Shown here in pieces: positions 34,099 through 41,891 of a DNA stretch of 64,000 bases. Under the pieces are notes generated by a model. The model did not search any database, had not been told where the DNA came from, and worked only from the letters and a program-made list of their open reading frames with translations. Both the position numbers and the translations under genes were made by a program. Positions within the stretch are counted from its first letter, which is position 1. Every line of letters begins with the position of its first letter. Origin of the DNA: Saccharothrix sp. NRRL B-16314 (GTDB lineage Bacteria > Actinomycetota > Actinomycetes > Mycobacteriales > Pseudonocardiaceae). The DNA is taken from positions 1 to 64,000 of the forward strand of contig NZ_JNXC01000021.1 of assembly GCF_000716595.1 (NCBI RefSeq), written 5' to 3'.

Positions 34099-34593
34099 AT
34101 GAGCCACACCACGGTGGACAGCCCCGTCGGACCGCTGACGCTGGTCGCGCGCGGCGGCGTGCTGTGCGGGCTGTACATGACCGAGCAGCGGCACCGGCCG
34201 GCCGACGACACGTTCGGCCCCGAGGACCCGTCGCCCTTCGAGGACGTGACCAAGCAGCTCGCCGAGTACTTCGACGGCGCGCGGACGTCGTTCGACCTGC
34301 CGCTGGAGCTGGTCGGTACGCCGTTCCAGCGGACCGTGTGGGAGGCGCTGCGCGAGATCCCCCACGGCGAGACCGTGTCGTACGGGGAGCTCGCGCAGCG
34401 GCTCGGCCGGCCCTCGGCGGCGCGCGCGGTCGGGCTGGCCAACGGTCGCAACCCGATCGGGATCATCGTGCCGTGCCACCGGGTGGTGGGGTCGAGCGGC
34501 AGCCTCACCGGGTACGGCGGCGGGTTGGAGCGCAAGCGGCAGCTGCTCGACTTCGAGCAGGGAGCACACCCCGACCAGCTGCCGTTCGGCTGA
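34099..34593 (+). CDS. ogt: Methylated-DNA--protein-cysteine methyltransferase
   Basis: A 164-residue Ogt/MGMT. The acceptor motif PCHRVV has Cys126, and the DNA-binding region FQRTVWEALREIPHGETVSY and the asparagine-hinge segment RAVGLANGRNPIGIIVPC are complete. It transfers O6-methyl groups from guanine to its own Cys irreversibly. It lies 29 bp after the ada-alkA fusion and is probably cotranscribed as an adaptive-response operon. The last seven codons lie inside the first unit of a 32-bp tandem repeat. Confidence 0.95.
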   Translation: MSHTTVDSPVGPLTLVARGGVLCGLYMTEQRHRPADDTFGPEDPSPFEDVTKQLAEYFDGARTSFDLPLELVGTPFQRTVWEALREIPHGETVSYGELAQRLGRPSAARAVGLANGRNPIGIIVPCHRVVGSSGSLTGYGGGLERKRQLLDFEQGAHPDQLPFG

Positions 34594-34767
34594 GGTCGGA
34601 CCTGGAGCAGCTGCCGATCGGCCGAGGTTGGACCCCGACCGGTTGTGGTTCGGCCGAGGTCAGACCCGGAGCAGCTGCCGTTCGGCCAGGGTCGAACCTC
34701 GACCGATCCCGCTCCGCTGAGGTCAGACGCCGACCGGCTGACGTTCGGCCGAGGTCGTGCGGGGGCG
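34576..34767. repeat. 32-bp tandem repeat, about six units, between ogt and a convergent gene
   Basis: Diverged units of 31-32 bp start at 34576, 34608, 34640, 34672, 34704 and 34735. Each carries a core like TTCGGCCGAGGTC, whose TCGGCCGA is self-complementary. The array forms the 3' end of ogt and of the convergent DUF2306-like gene, so it may serve as a bidirectional terminator or have spread by slippage. Confidence 0.75.
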
Positions 34768-35427
34768 GCGCTTGCGGGCGTCGCCCCGTTCCAGCCACCA
34801 CTCGGCGGCCAGCAGCGGGAGCACCCACCCGAACCACGCGGCGAAGCCGGCGATCGCCTGCGTCAGGGCGACCTGGCTGCCGCCGAACGTGGTGTCGAGC
34901 TGCGGGGAGAGCGTGATCGTCGCGACCGCGCCCCAGATCCGGTTGCTCATGATCGACGCGGTGAGCGCGAAGCTCCGGATCATCCACCGCCGGTGGTCGA
35001 CGAACCGCCGCTGCCGGGCCATCCGGAAGCCCACCACGGTGAACGCCAGCCACAGCGTGCCCATCAGCACCGTGCCGGTCGCGTTGAGCGGCCCGAACGG
35101 CGAGACCGACCCGATGGCCAGCGCGAGCACCCCGCCCGGCAGCACGCCGCCGAGCACGTAGACCCGCCCGATCCGCCGGTGCGCCACCGGGTACCGCTGC
35201 CGGAACCAGGGCCAGACCTGGAGCACGCAGGTCAGGATGGCGACCGACCCGAAGATCACGTGCGCGACCAGCGCCGGGAAGTACCACGCGTAGTCGCCGG
35301 GCTGCGGGACCCGCGAGTCGGCCGGGTCCAGCGTCAGGTACGGCGGCAGCGAGAAGGCCACGAACGCCACCACCACGAACGCGAACGGCGCCACCCAAGG
35401 GCGCCGGTACCACTTCGTCTTCCCCAT
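34723..35427 (-). CDS. DUF2306-type membrane protein
   Basis: A 234-residue protein with about six to seven hydrophobic segments, starting APFAFVVVAFVAFSLPPYL. The segments RRIGRVYVLGGVLPGG and RRFVDHRRWMIRSFALTAS, with conserved His and Arg, match DUF2306 predicted membrane proteins. I chose the ATG at 35427 (MGKTKWYRR); the longer frame has an arginine-rich, unlikely N-terminus. The last ten residues are encoded by the 32-bp repeat array. Function is unknown. Confidence 0.75.
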   Translation of the reverse strand: MGKTKWYRRPWVAPFAFVVVAFVAFSLPPYLTLDPADSRVPQPGDYAWYFPALVAHVIFGSVAILTCVLQVWPWFRQRYPVAHRRIGRVYVLGGVLPGGVLALAIGSVSPFGPLNATGTVLMGTLWLAFTVVGFRMARQRRFVDHRRWMIRSFALTASIMSNRIWGAVATITLSPQLDTTFGGSQVALTQAIAGFAAWFGWVLPLLAAEWWLERGDARKRRPRTTSAERQPVGV

Positions 35428-35523
35428 GGACCGCACTCTCCGCGCCCCCGCTGACGGACCGCGCACCGATCGCGCACCGCCCCTCGCGCCGCCGCCCCCC
35501 GAGCCGCCCTAGTCCTCGCCACC

Positions 35524-35557
35524 GACAAATCGAGTTGTCTTGACAAGAAGAGTTGTC
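35524..35557. promoter_or_regulatory. Two tandem ArsR-type operators
   Basis: Two identical-format dyads lie 18 bp apart: GACAA(35524-35528)-N6-TTGTC(35535-35539) and GACAA(35542-35546)-N6-TTGTC(35553-35557). They end 17 bp before the ATG of the winged-helix gene, so autoregulation by that protein is likely. A TTGTCTTGACAA core at the junction adds symmetry. Confidence 0.65.
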
Positions 35558-35574
35558 GGTGCGACAGTTCTCCC

Positions 35575-36159
35575 ATGCTTGACGTGGCAGTGATCGAGGA
35601 CCCGGCGATCGCCGAGGTCTCGCTGGACCCGGTGCGGGCGAGGTTGCTGGCCGAACTGGCCGAGCCGAACTCGGCGACCACGCTGGCGGCGAAGCTGGGC
35701 CTGCCCCGGCAGAAGGTCAACTACCACCTGCGCACCCTGGAGCAGCACGGTCTGGTCGAGCTGGCCGAGGAGCGCCGGAAGGGCAACATGACCGAACGCG
35801 TCATGCGGGCCACCGCCGCGTCCTACGTCATTTCGCCCGTCGCGCTGGCCGCCGTCCAACCGGACCCGGAGCGCGCGCCCGACCGCCTGTCGGCCCGGTG
35901 GCTCCTCGCCGTCGCCGCCCGTCTGGTCCAGGACGTCGGCAAGCTCATCACCGGCGCGACCAGGGCGGGCAAGAAGGTGGCCACGTTCGCGCTCGACGGC
36001 GAGGTCCGCTTCGCCACGGCGGCCGACCGCGCGGCCTTCGCCGAGGAGCTGACCGCCGCCGTCACCACCCTGGTCGCCAAGTACCACGACGAATCCGCAC
36101 CCGGCGGACGGGCGCACCGCGTCGTCGTCGCCGTCCACCCCAGCATCCCGAAGGAGTGA
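35575..36159 (+). CDS. ArsR-family winged-helix regulator
   Basis: A 194-residue regulator. The N-terminal winged HTH has TTLAAKLGLPRQKVNYHLRT at about residues 35-54 and a wing near 60-75. The C-terminal part has no metal-binding cysteines, so a metal sensor is unlikely. It heads an operon with an SRPBCC-domain gene (2-bp gap) and an alpha/beta hydrolase. The tandem GACAA/TTGTC sites upstream are probable autoregulatory operators. Such HTH-plus-SRPBCC pairs are common in actinomycetes. Confidence 0.85.
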   Translation: MLDVAVIEDPAIAEVSLDPVRARLLAELAEPNSATTLAAKLGLPRQKVNYHLRTLEQHGLVELAEERRKGNMTERVMRATAASYVISPVALAAVQPDPERAPDRLSARWLLAVAARLVQDVGKLITGATRAGKKVATFALDGEVRFATAADRAAFAEELTAAVTTLVAKYHDESAPGGRAHRVVVAVHPSIPKE

Positions 36160-36161
36160 AA

Positions 36162-36875
36162 ATGGGGCACGAGTTCGAAGGCGTCAACGAGGTCGAGCTG
36201 ACCGGCGTGACGCCCGAGCAGGTCTGGGAGGCCATCGCCACCGGCCCCGGCCTCGACTCCTGGTTCATGGGCGCCAACGAGGTCGACCCCGGCGCCGCCG
36301 TCCGGCAGGTCTGCTTCGGCGGCTACGAGCCGACCCACCGGATCACCGGCTGGGAACCGGGCAAGCGCCTCGCGTACGGCGGCGACAAGGCGCCCGACGG
36401 CCGGTTCATCGCCTACGAGTTCCTGATCGAGGGCCGGGACCGGGGCAGCACGGTCGTCCGGATGGTCGCCAACGGCTTCCTGCCCGGTGACGACTGGCAG
36501 GACGAGTTCGAGGCCATGACGGCGGGCGGCGAGATGTTCTGGCAGACCCTCGTCACCTACCTCCGCCACTTCGCCGGCCGCACCGCCCGGCCCGTCACCG
36601 TCGTCGGTCCGTCCATTGAGGACTGGCCCGCGATGTGGACGGCGCTGGGCCGCAAGCTCGGCCTCGACGCCGCGCCGAAGACCGGCGACCGCGTCGACCT
36701 GGACGGCGGCGTCGTCTACTTCGCCAACTCGCAGACCGTCGGCATCCGCACGGAGAAAGCGATGTACCGCTTCTTCCAAGGACTTCCCGGCGCCCTGATC
36801 TCCATGCACCACGTGTTCACCGACGACCACCGCGACGAGCGGACCTGGTCGACCTGGATGGGAGACCTGTCATGA
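36162..36875 (+). CDS. SRPBCC (START-like/AHSA1) domain protein
   Basis: A 237-residue protein with an N-terminal SRPBCC/AHSA1 domain: VELTGVTPEQVWEAIATGPG, then GGYEPTHRITGWEPGKRLAY and LPGDDWQDEFEAMTAGGEMF near residues 106-125. The second half (about 150-237) is a separate domain of unknown type. SRPBCC folds bind hydrophobic ligands. AAGGAG at 36151-36156 lies 5 bp before the ATG. The stop overlaps the next start in ATGA. Together with the upstream regulator it may form a ligand-responsive module. Confidence 0.8.
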   Translation: MGHEFEGVNEVELTGVTPEQVWEAIATGPGLDSWFMGANEVDPGAAVRQVCFGGYEPTHRITGWEPGKRLAYGGDKAPDGRFIAYEFLIEGRDRGSTVVRMVANGFLPGDDWQDEFEAMTAGGEMFWQTLVTYLRHFAGRTARPVTVVGPSIEDWPAMWTALGRKLGLDAAPKTGDRVDLDGGVVYFANSQTVGIRTEKAMYRFFQGLPGALISMHHVFTDDHRDERTWSTWMGDLS

Positions 36876-37684
36876 CCACCACGGCTGTCGAAGGGCGGGC
36901 CGTTTCCCAGGACGGCACCACGATCGCCTACACGCGCATCGGTTCCGGACCGGCGCTGGTCGTCGTGGACGGCGCGCTGTGCTACCGCGAGTTCGGTCCG
37001 GCCAAGGCGTTGGCCGAGGCGTTGTCCGCGCACTTCACCGTCTACACGTACGACCGGCGCGGCCGTGGCGACAGCGGCGCGGGCACCGCGTACGAGGTCG
37101 GGCGCGAGGTCGAGGACATCGCCGCGCTGATCGAGGCCGCGGGCGGGTCGGCGCACCTGTTCGGCATGTCCTCCGGCGGCACGCTGGTCGCCGAGGCGGC
37201 GCACCGGGGCGCGACGTCCGGGCGGATCGCGATCTACGAGTCGCCGATGATCGTCGACGGCACGCGCCCCCCGATGGACCCCGACCTCCCGGCACGGGTG
37301 GAACGAGCGGTCGCCGAAGGACGTGCGGGCGACGCGGTGAAGATGTTCATGCGTTACGTCGGCACGCCGGGCTTCTTCGTCCTGGCGCTCAGGTTCACGC
37401 CGATGTGGAAGAAGCTGAAGGGTGTCGCGCACACGCTGCCGAACGACTTCTCGGTGGTCGGCGAGTTCCAGCGCGGCACGCCGCCGGCGGCCGACCGGTG
37501 GGCCGGTGCCGACGTGCCCGCGCTGGTGATCGCCGGCGGCAAGAGCCCGGACTACCTGCGCAACGCGCAGCGGCACCTGGCGGACGCCCTGCCGCAGGCC
37601 GAGCTGACCGTCCTGCCCGGCCAGACCCACATCGTCAAGTCGGACGTGACGGCACCGGTGCTGGTCGAGTTCTTCCAGCGCTGA
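36872..37684 (+). CDS. Alpha/beta hydrolase
   Basis: A 270-residue alpha/beta-hydrolase of the epoxide hydrolase/haloperoxidase-like group. The nucleophile elbow GMSSGG near residue 93 has an intact Ser, an Asp follows in later strands, and the C-terminal GQTHIVKSD holds the His. YDRRGRGDSGAG is the usual loop before the elbow. It is the third gene of the ArsR-SRPBCC operon, with a 4-bp ATGA overlap, so it probably acts on a ligand related to what the SRPBCC protein binds. Substrate is unknown. Confidence 0.85.
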   Translation: MTTTAVEGRAVSQDGTTIAYTRIGSGPALVVVDGALCYREFGPAKALAEALSAHFTVYTYDRRGRGDSGAGTAYEVGREVEDIAALIEAAGGSAHLFGMSSGGTLVAEAAHRGATSGRIAIYESPMIVDGTRPPMDPDLPARVERAVAEGRAGDAVKMFMRYVGTPGFFVLALRFTPMWKKLKGVAHTLPNDFSVVGEFQRGTPPAADRWAGADVPALVIAGGKSPDYLRNAQRHLADALPQAELTVLPGQTHIVKSDVTAPVLVEFFQR

Positions 37685-37791
37685 GGGCAGCGCGGAACCC
37701 GGTGGTGGGCGAGGGTCCTCGTCCACCACCGCAGTGTCCACACCGGACTCCGAACCCGCTCGCCCCCCGCGGCGCGCGAGCCCGGAACCCG

Positions 37792-38625
37792 CTACGGCTT
37801 GCGGGCCACGCCGCCGGCGATGCAGTGGCTCACCGCGTCCAGCTCCCTGAGCCGCGGCCCGTCCGGCCACCAGTCGGCGCAGATCACCAGGCCCGGCTCG
37901 ACCAGCTCCAGACCGTCGAACAACTGGTGCAGCTCGGCCATCGTGGCGAACCGCCCGCTGCCCATCGGCGAGTGCAGGAACGTGTCCTCCATCCGCCGCG
38001 CGATCGCCGAGTGCTCCTCGGTCTCCGGGTCGAGGAAGTGCGAGAGCGCAACGTACGAACCGGACGGCAGCGCGTCGATGTACTCGGCCATGATCTCCGC
38101 CGACGTCGGCGCGTCACCGTTGTAGTGGTGCAGCGTGCCCAGCTGGAACAGCGCCAGCGGCTCGTCGAAGTCGATGTGCCTGCGCACGACCTCGTCGTTC
38201 AGGATGTCCCGCGGCTTGAAGATGTCCGCCGCCGAGAAGTGCGTGCGGTCGTTCTCCTCCAGCAGCGCGCGGCCGTGGGCCAGCACCACCGGGTCGTTGT
38301 CGACGTACACGACCCGTGCGTCCGGGCTGATCCGCTGGACCACCTGGTGCGTGTTCTCCGCGGTGGGCAGACCGGACCCGCAGTCCAGGAACTGGTCGAT
38401 GCCCGTCTGGCTCGCGACGAACCGGGCGGCCCGGATCAGGAAGCTCCGGTTGTCCACCGCGAGGGTGGCCGCTTCGGGGGCGACCTGCTGCACGCGCCGC
38501 AGCACCTCGCGGTCGATCTCGTAGTTGTCCTTGCCGTTGAGGAACGCGTCGTAAACCCTGGCGATACTGGCTTTTGTGGTGTCGATGTAGACGGGGGCGG
38601 CGGCGTCCGAGGACGTACCCGGCAT
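37792..38625 (-). CDS. SAM-dependent methyltransferase, DUF574/Methyltransf_19 family
   Basis: A 277-residue protein of an actinobacteria-specific methyltransferase family. Typical features are the N-terminal ARVYDAFLNGKDNYEIDREV, the SAM-binding motif FLDCGSGLPTAENTHQV, and VVYVDNDPVVLAHGRALL. These genes are numerous in actinomycete genomes, often near Scr1-type regulators as here (the divergent neighbour at 38841). Substrates are unknown. Start ATG 38625 gives MPGTSSDAAAPVYID. Confidence 0.9.
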   Translation of the reverse strand: MPGTSSDAAAPVYIDTTKASIARVYDAFLNGKDNYEIDREVLRRVQQVAPEAATLAVDNRSFLIRAARFVASQTGIDQFLDCGSGLPTAENTHQVVQRISPDARVVYVDNDPVVLAHGRALLEENDRTHFSAADIFKPRDILNDEVVRRHIDFDEPLALFQLGTLHHYNGDAPTSAEIMAEYIDALPSGSYVALSHFLDPETEEHSAIARRMEDTFLHSPMGSGRFATMAELHQLFDGLELVEPGLVICADWWPDGPRLRELDAVSHCIAGGVARKP

Positions 38626-38840
38626 TGTGGTGACCTCGCATTACGGGGGCAGTAGGGCTGGCGTCTGTGCACCGCGTCACAGTCCGCTCAGCGTAAGCGT
38701 ATGGGCTGTGCGCATGAGCGGAGCGCGTGCGGCTGACCGGGCAAGATCATGGGTGTACGTTCAGTGACGATGCGAGTTTGCCCGCCCCGGCCGCAACCGC
38801 TGTTCGGGTGGACAGGCATGACGGTCGGGAGGATCGGCAG

Positions 38841-39716
38841 ATGGCGACTGGCGAGCCCGCGCCGGAGCGGGAGAGCGGCCCCACCGCGTTGCGCATCGTG
38901 CTCGGCGCCCAGTTGCGCCGGCTGCGCGAGGCCGCGGAGATCAGCCGGGCGGACGCGGGTTACGCGATCCGCGGTTCCGAGTCGAAGATCAGCCGGATGG
39001 AGCTGGGTCGCGTCGGCCTGAAGGAGCGCGACGTGAACGACCTGCTGACGATGTACGCGATGAACGACGAGGACGCCAGGGCGAAGTTCCTGGAGATGGT
39101 CCGCCGGTCGAACTCGCCGGGGTGGTGGCACCGGTACACCGACCTGATGCCGGACTGGTTCCAGGACTACGTCGGCCTGGAGGAGGCCGCGTCCCGCATC
39201 CTCACCTACGAGACGCACTTCGTGCCCGGTCTGCTCCAGACCGAGGACTACGCGATGGCCATCGCCAGCCACGGTCGGCCGGAGCTGGCCACGCCCGCGG
39301 TGCGGCGGCGGGTGTCGTTGCGGATGCAGCGGCAGAAGATCCTGGCCAGGCCGGGTGCGCCGCGCGTGTGGGCGGTGATCGACGAATCGGTGCTGCACCG
39401 GCCCATCGGCGGTCGTCAGGTATTGCTCGACCAGCTCGAATATTTGCTCAGCGTCACCAAGGACGGGCCGGTCACTCTTCAGATTGTCTCCTTCTCGTTG
39501 AGCGGCTACGCAGCGGAAGGTCCTTTCACGATGCTCCGGTTCAGTGAGCCCGACCTGCCGGACATCGTGTACCTCGAACACCTCGCCGGTGCCCTCTACC
39601 TGGACAAACTCGAAGAGCTGGAGGCCTACAGCCGGGTTTTCGACCGGCTGACGGTGGACGCCGAGACGCCTGATCGCAGCCGTCAGATGCTCGCGAAGAT
39701 GCGAGCCGGCCTCTAA
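38841..39716 (+). CDS. Scr1-family XRE regulator (HTH plus DUF5753)
   Basis: A 291-residue protein. The HTH (about residues 20-75: LGAQLRRLREAAEISRADAG and then SKISRMELG) is followed by a DUF5753 domain with WWHRYTDLMPDWFQDYVGLE and YETHFVPGLLQTEDYA. Such genes pair with small DUF397 proteins in actinomycetes and control development or antibiotic production; the pair has been described as toxin-antitoxin-like. A GGGAGGA ribosome binding site precedes the ATG. Two TGCACGTGCA palindromes lie just downstream, before the DUF397 gene. Confidence 0.9.
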   Translation: MATGEPAPERESGPTALRIVLGAQLRRLREAAEISRADAGYAIRGSESKISRMELGRVGLKERDVNDLLTMYAMNDEDARAKFLEMVRRSNSPGWWHRYTDLMPDWFQDYVGLEEAASRILTYETHFVPGLLQTEDYAMAIASHGRPELATPAVRRRVSLRMQRQKILARPGAPRVWAVIDESVLHRPIGGRQVLLDQLEYLLSVTKDGPVTLQIVSFSLSGYAAEGPFTMLRFSEPDLPDIVYLEHLAGALYLDKLEELEAYSRVFDRLTVDAETPDRSRQMLAKMRAGL

Positions 39717-39752
39717 TCTTCCTCCTTCCGGATGAGATTCGCGCTCTGCATC

Positions 39753-39816
39753 TGCACGTGCATTTACCCGTGCGCCACGCAGTGCTACCGTCCGTGCACA
39801 ATCAGATGCACGTGCA
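39753..39816. promoter_or_regulatory. Two TGCACGTGCA palindromes between the Scr1-type regulator and DUF397 gene
   Basis: The perfect 10-bp palindrome TGCACGTGCA occurs at 39753-39762 and 39807-39816, 54 bp apart (about five helical turns). Related GCATC/GATGC half-sites flank each. They are candidate operators for the Scr1-type regulator controlling the DUF397 operon. Confidence 0.55.
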
Positions 39817-39843
39817 GCTGCATCACTCGTGGTTGGAGGGCTG

Positions 39844-40089
39844 ATGTCGATCGCCAGCAAGGTTCACAACGGCATGTCCGCAGCCGACTTGTCCGGCGTG
39901 ACATGGCGCAAGAGCGTCCGCAGCGGCGCCCTCGGCAACTGCGTGGAGCTCGCGGTGCTCAAGGGGGACGCGATCGCGATGCGCAACTCCCGGTTCCCCG
40001 ACGGCCCAGCGCTCGTCTACACCCGAGCGGAGATCGCGGCCTTCGTGGCCGGGGCCAGGGACGGGGAGTTCGATGACCTCCTCAACTGA
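39844..40089 (+). CDS. DUF397 protein, partner of the Scr1-type regulator
   Basis: An 81-residue DUF397 protein with the family core VTWRKSVRSGALGNCVELAV and the ending AIAMRNSRFPDGPALVYTRA. DUF397 proteins are small partners, antagonists in some systems, of adjacent DUF5753 HTH regulators. It lies downstream of the double palindrome and overlaps the next small gene by 17 bp. Confidence 0.9.
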   Translation: MSIASKVHNGMSAADLSGVTWRKSVRSGALGNCVELAVLKGDAIAMRNSRFPDGPALVYTRAEIAAFVAGARDGEFDDLLN

Positions 40090-40381
40090 CTACTCCACGC
40101 GGACGACGTTCCAGCTGCGCGAGCTGATAGCGCGGGGTTTCCAGTTCCTCCACCCGCGGGACGCGAGGGGTGAGCTGGCGGCGGTGGTCGGCGTTCGCGC
40201 CCACGACGCCGTGATCGACGTGGTACGGCTGCACACCGAGGACGACGCGATCGCGATGCGGATGCCCGCCGACGAGGTGAACGTGTTGTCCCCCAGCCGT
40301 TTCTCGTGGCGTCGCCACGGACCGGCCGCGCACGTGCTCGAAGAACTGCTCGACCTGCCGGATGAAGACCGGGTGCAGTGA
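40073..40381 (+). CDS. Hypothetical protein downstream of DUF397 gene, 102 aa
   Basis: A 102-residue protein of unknown family with an alternating strand/helix pattern and no cysteines: TFQLRELIARGFQFLHPRDA, then AAVVGVRAHDAVIDVVRLHT. It overlaps the DUF397 gene by 17 bp in another frame, which is unusual, but the sequence looks like a folded acidic protein and the third-position GC is high. A stem-loop terminator follows it. It may be a third component of the DUF397 module. Confidence 0.65.
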   Translation: MTSSTDYSTRTTFQLRELIARGFQFLHPRDARGELAAVVGVRAHDAVIDVVRLHTEDDAIAMRMPADEVNVLSPSRFSWRRHGPAAHVLEELLDLPDEDRVQ

Positions 40382-40420
40382 ACCCGGGTTCTTCTTGCCG
40401 GGCAAGGACTTCCAGTCTTC

Positions 40421-40446
40421 CCGTCCGCGTCCGCGGTGGCGGACGG
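40421..40446 (+). terminator. Stem-loop after the DUF397 operon
   Basis: CCGTCCGC (40421-40428) pairs with GCGGACGG (40439-40446) over a 10-nt loop, 40 bp past the last stop. No U-tract follows. Confidence 0.5.
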
Positions 40447-40563
40447 GCCGAGGGGTCACCACCCCTCAACGGCGAACCTGACCTGGAGGCGCAGCGGGAG
40501 TCGGCTCCGCGCCGGTTGTCGACACCACGCTCGGAGCGCAACTCCGTGTTCGTCGCGTTGCAC

Positions 40564-40599
40564 GGCGTGGAGGTCGAGGTCGGCTTCGACCTCCACGCC
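40564..40599 (-). terminator. Strong stem-loop after the TetR gene
   Basis: GGCGTGGAGGTCGA (40564-40577) pairs perfectly with TCGACCTCCACGCC (40586-40599) over an 8-nt loop. It lies 5 bp past the TetR stop on the minus strand and may stop convergent transcription from both sides. Confidence 0.7.
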
Positions 40600-40604
40600 G
40601 ACCA

Positions 40605-41216
40605 CTACGGGCGGCGCAGGCCGCTGAGCACGACTTCCAGGCCTCGGCGGAACTCCACGTCGGAGGGGATACCGCCGGCCACCCCGGCGGTTTCGGCCAG
40701 CAGCGGGTACTTCTCGCTCAGCCCGGTCATCGCGTCGGTCCCCTCGCCGGCCAGCGGGCTCCGGTGCTCCATCTCGGTCGCGCCGATCAGGTAGCCGAGC
40801 ACCACGCGCAGCGCGATCACCCGCTCCTCGCCGGTGAACCCGGCCCGGGTGAGCACTCCGAGCACGGCCTCGCCCCACCGCAGCAGGCTCGGGCACCGGT
40901 GCCGGTGCGACATGGTGAGCGGCACCGCGTTGGGGTGACGGGCGATCGCCGTGCGGACGCGTTCAGCCAGGACAGCGACCTGCTTGTCCCACAAGGCCTT
41001 CTTCGGCGGATCGACGTCGACTTGGGACAGGATGTGCTCGACCGCCACGGCTTCCAGCTCGTCCCGGTCGGCCACGTACCGGTAGAGCGACATCGTGCCG
41101 ACGCCGAGTTCGTTGGCGACGGCACGCATCGACAGCGCGGCCAGGCCGTCCCGGTCGAGGACGGCGAGCGCGGCGACGGCCAGCGCGGTCTGGGTGAGCG
41201 ACTTCGGGCGTGGCAT
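40605..41216 (-). CDS. TetR/AcrR-family regulator
   Basis: A 203-residue regulator. The HTH reads LSMRAVANELGVGTMSLYRY at about residues 28-47. The C-terminal domain resembles the TetR_C group with conserved HPNAVPLT and VLGYLIGATEMEHRSP. I chose the ATG at 41216 (MPRPKSLTQ). It is divergent from the peroxiredoxin-like gene with two 15-bp dyads between them, so that gene is the likely target. Confidence 0.9.
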   Translation of the reverse strand: MPRPKSLTQTALAVAALAVLDRDGLAALSMRAVANELGVGTMSLYRYVADRDELEAVAVEHILSQVDVDPPKKALWDKQVAVLAERVRTAIARHPNAVPLTMSHRHRCPSLLRWGEAVLGVLTRAGFTGEERVIALRVVLGYLIGATEMEHRSPLAGEGTDAMTGLSEKYPLLAETAGVAGGIPSDVEFRRGLEVVLSGLRRP

Positions 41217-41227
41217 GGCGCTTGACA

Positions 41228-41272
41228 GCGTACAAGATACGCGCATAGCTTAGGTAGGCGTACAGCGCACGC
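41228..41272. promoter_or_regulatory. Two 15-bp TetR operator candidates with a promoter
   Basis: GCGTA-CAAGA-TACGC (41228-41242) and GCGT-N7-ACGC (41258-41272) are spaced 30 bp centre to centre. TTGACA at 41222-41227 directly precedes the first dyad and could be the -35 of the rightward gene, placing the operators over its promoter. Confidence 0.55.
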
Positions 41273-41295
41273 TTACAGTGGAGGGGGAAGCGGAC

Positions 41296-41838
41296 GTGAA
41301 GGTCACTGCACGTGAATGGGAGGCCGTCCTGGGCGGTGCGGTGCGGGTGCCCGACCCGGACCGCCTGGTGCACCTCCAGTTCCGCCGGTTCGCCGGGTGC
41401 CCGGTGTGCAACCTGCACCTGCGGTCGGTCGTCCAGCGGCACGACGAGATCACCGCACACGGGATCGCCGAGGTGGTGGTGTTCCACTCGACGGCGGACG
41501 AACTGCGTCCGCACGTCGCCGACTTCCCGTTCGCCGTGATCGGCGACCCGGACAAGCGGCTCTACGTGGAGTTCGGGGTGGAATCCGCGCCGCGCTCCCT
41601 GCTCGACCCGCGGGCGTGGGGCGCGATGGTGTCCGGCATCGTCCGCGACCTCGGTCCGGTGCTGCGCGGCCGTCGTCCGCTGCCCCGCCCGACCGGCGGG
41701 CGGCTCGGGTTGCCGGCCGACTTCCTCATCGCGCCGGACGGCCTGGTCGTCGCCGAGAAGCTGGGGCAGCACGCCTACGACCAGTGGTCTGTGGACGAAC
41801 TGCTCGGCCACGCACAGGCCTTGACCAGCAAGAACTGA
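41296..41838 (+). CDS. Peroxiredoxin-like (AhpC/TSA) protein
   Basis: A 180-residue thioredoxin-fold protein. The CxxC motif FAGCPVCNLHLR (about residues 32-43) and the C-terminal PADFLIAPDGLVVAEKLGQH match the peroxiredoxin-like/AhpC-TSA family whose members reduce peroxides or disulfides. I chose the GTG at 41296, preceded by GGAGGGGG; a GTG at 41278 would add six residues. The divergent TetR regulator and its two operators suggest induction by an unknown ligand rather than direct redox sensing. Confidence 0.8.
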   Translation: MKVTAREWEAVLGGAVRVPDPDRLVHLQFRRFAGCPVCNLHLRSVVQRHDEITAHGIAEVVVFHSTADELRPHVADFPFAVIGDPDKRLYVEFGVESAPRSLLDPRAWGAMVSGIVRDLGPVLRGRRPLPRPTGGRLGLPADFLIAPDGLVVAEKLGQHAYDQWSVDELLGHAQALTSKN

Positions 41839-41891
41839 GTTGTCCACAGGGTTGTCCCCAGCTGTGGACGGATCGAACACGCGTTCGATAG

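Noticed and set aside
34576..34767. Possible CRISPR array from 32-bp periodicity
   Set aside because: The repeat occupies the whole unit with no spacers, units are diverged, and there are no cas genes.
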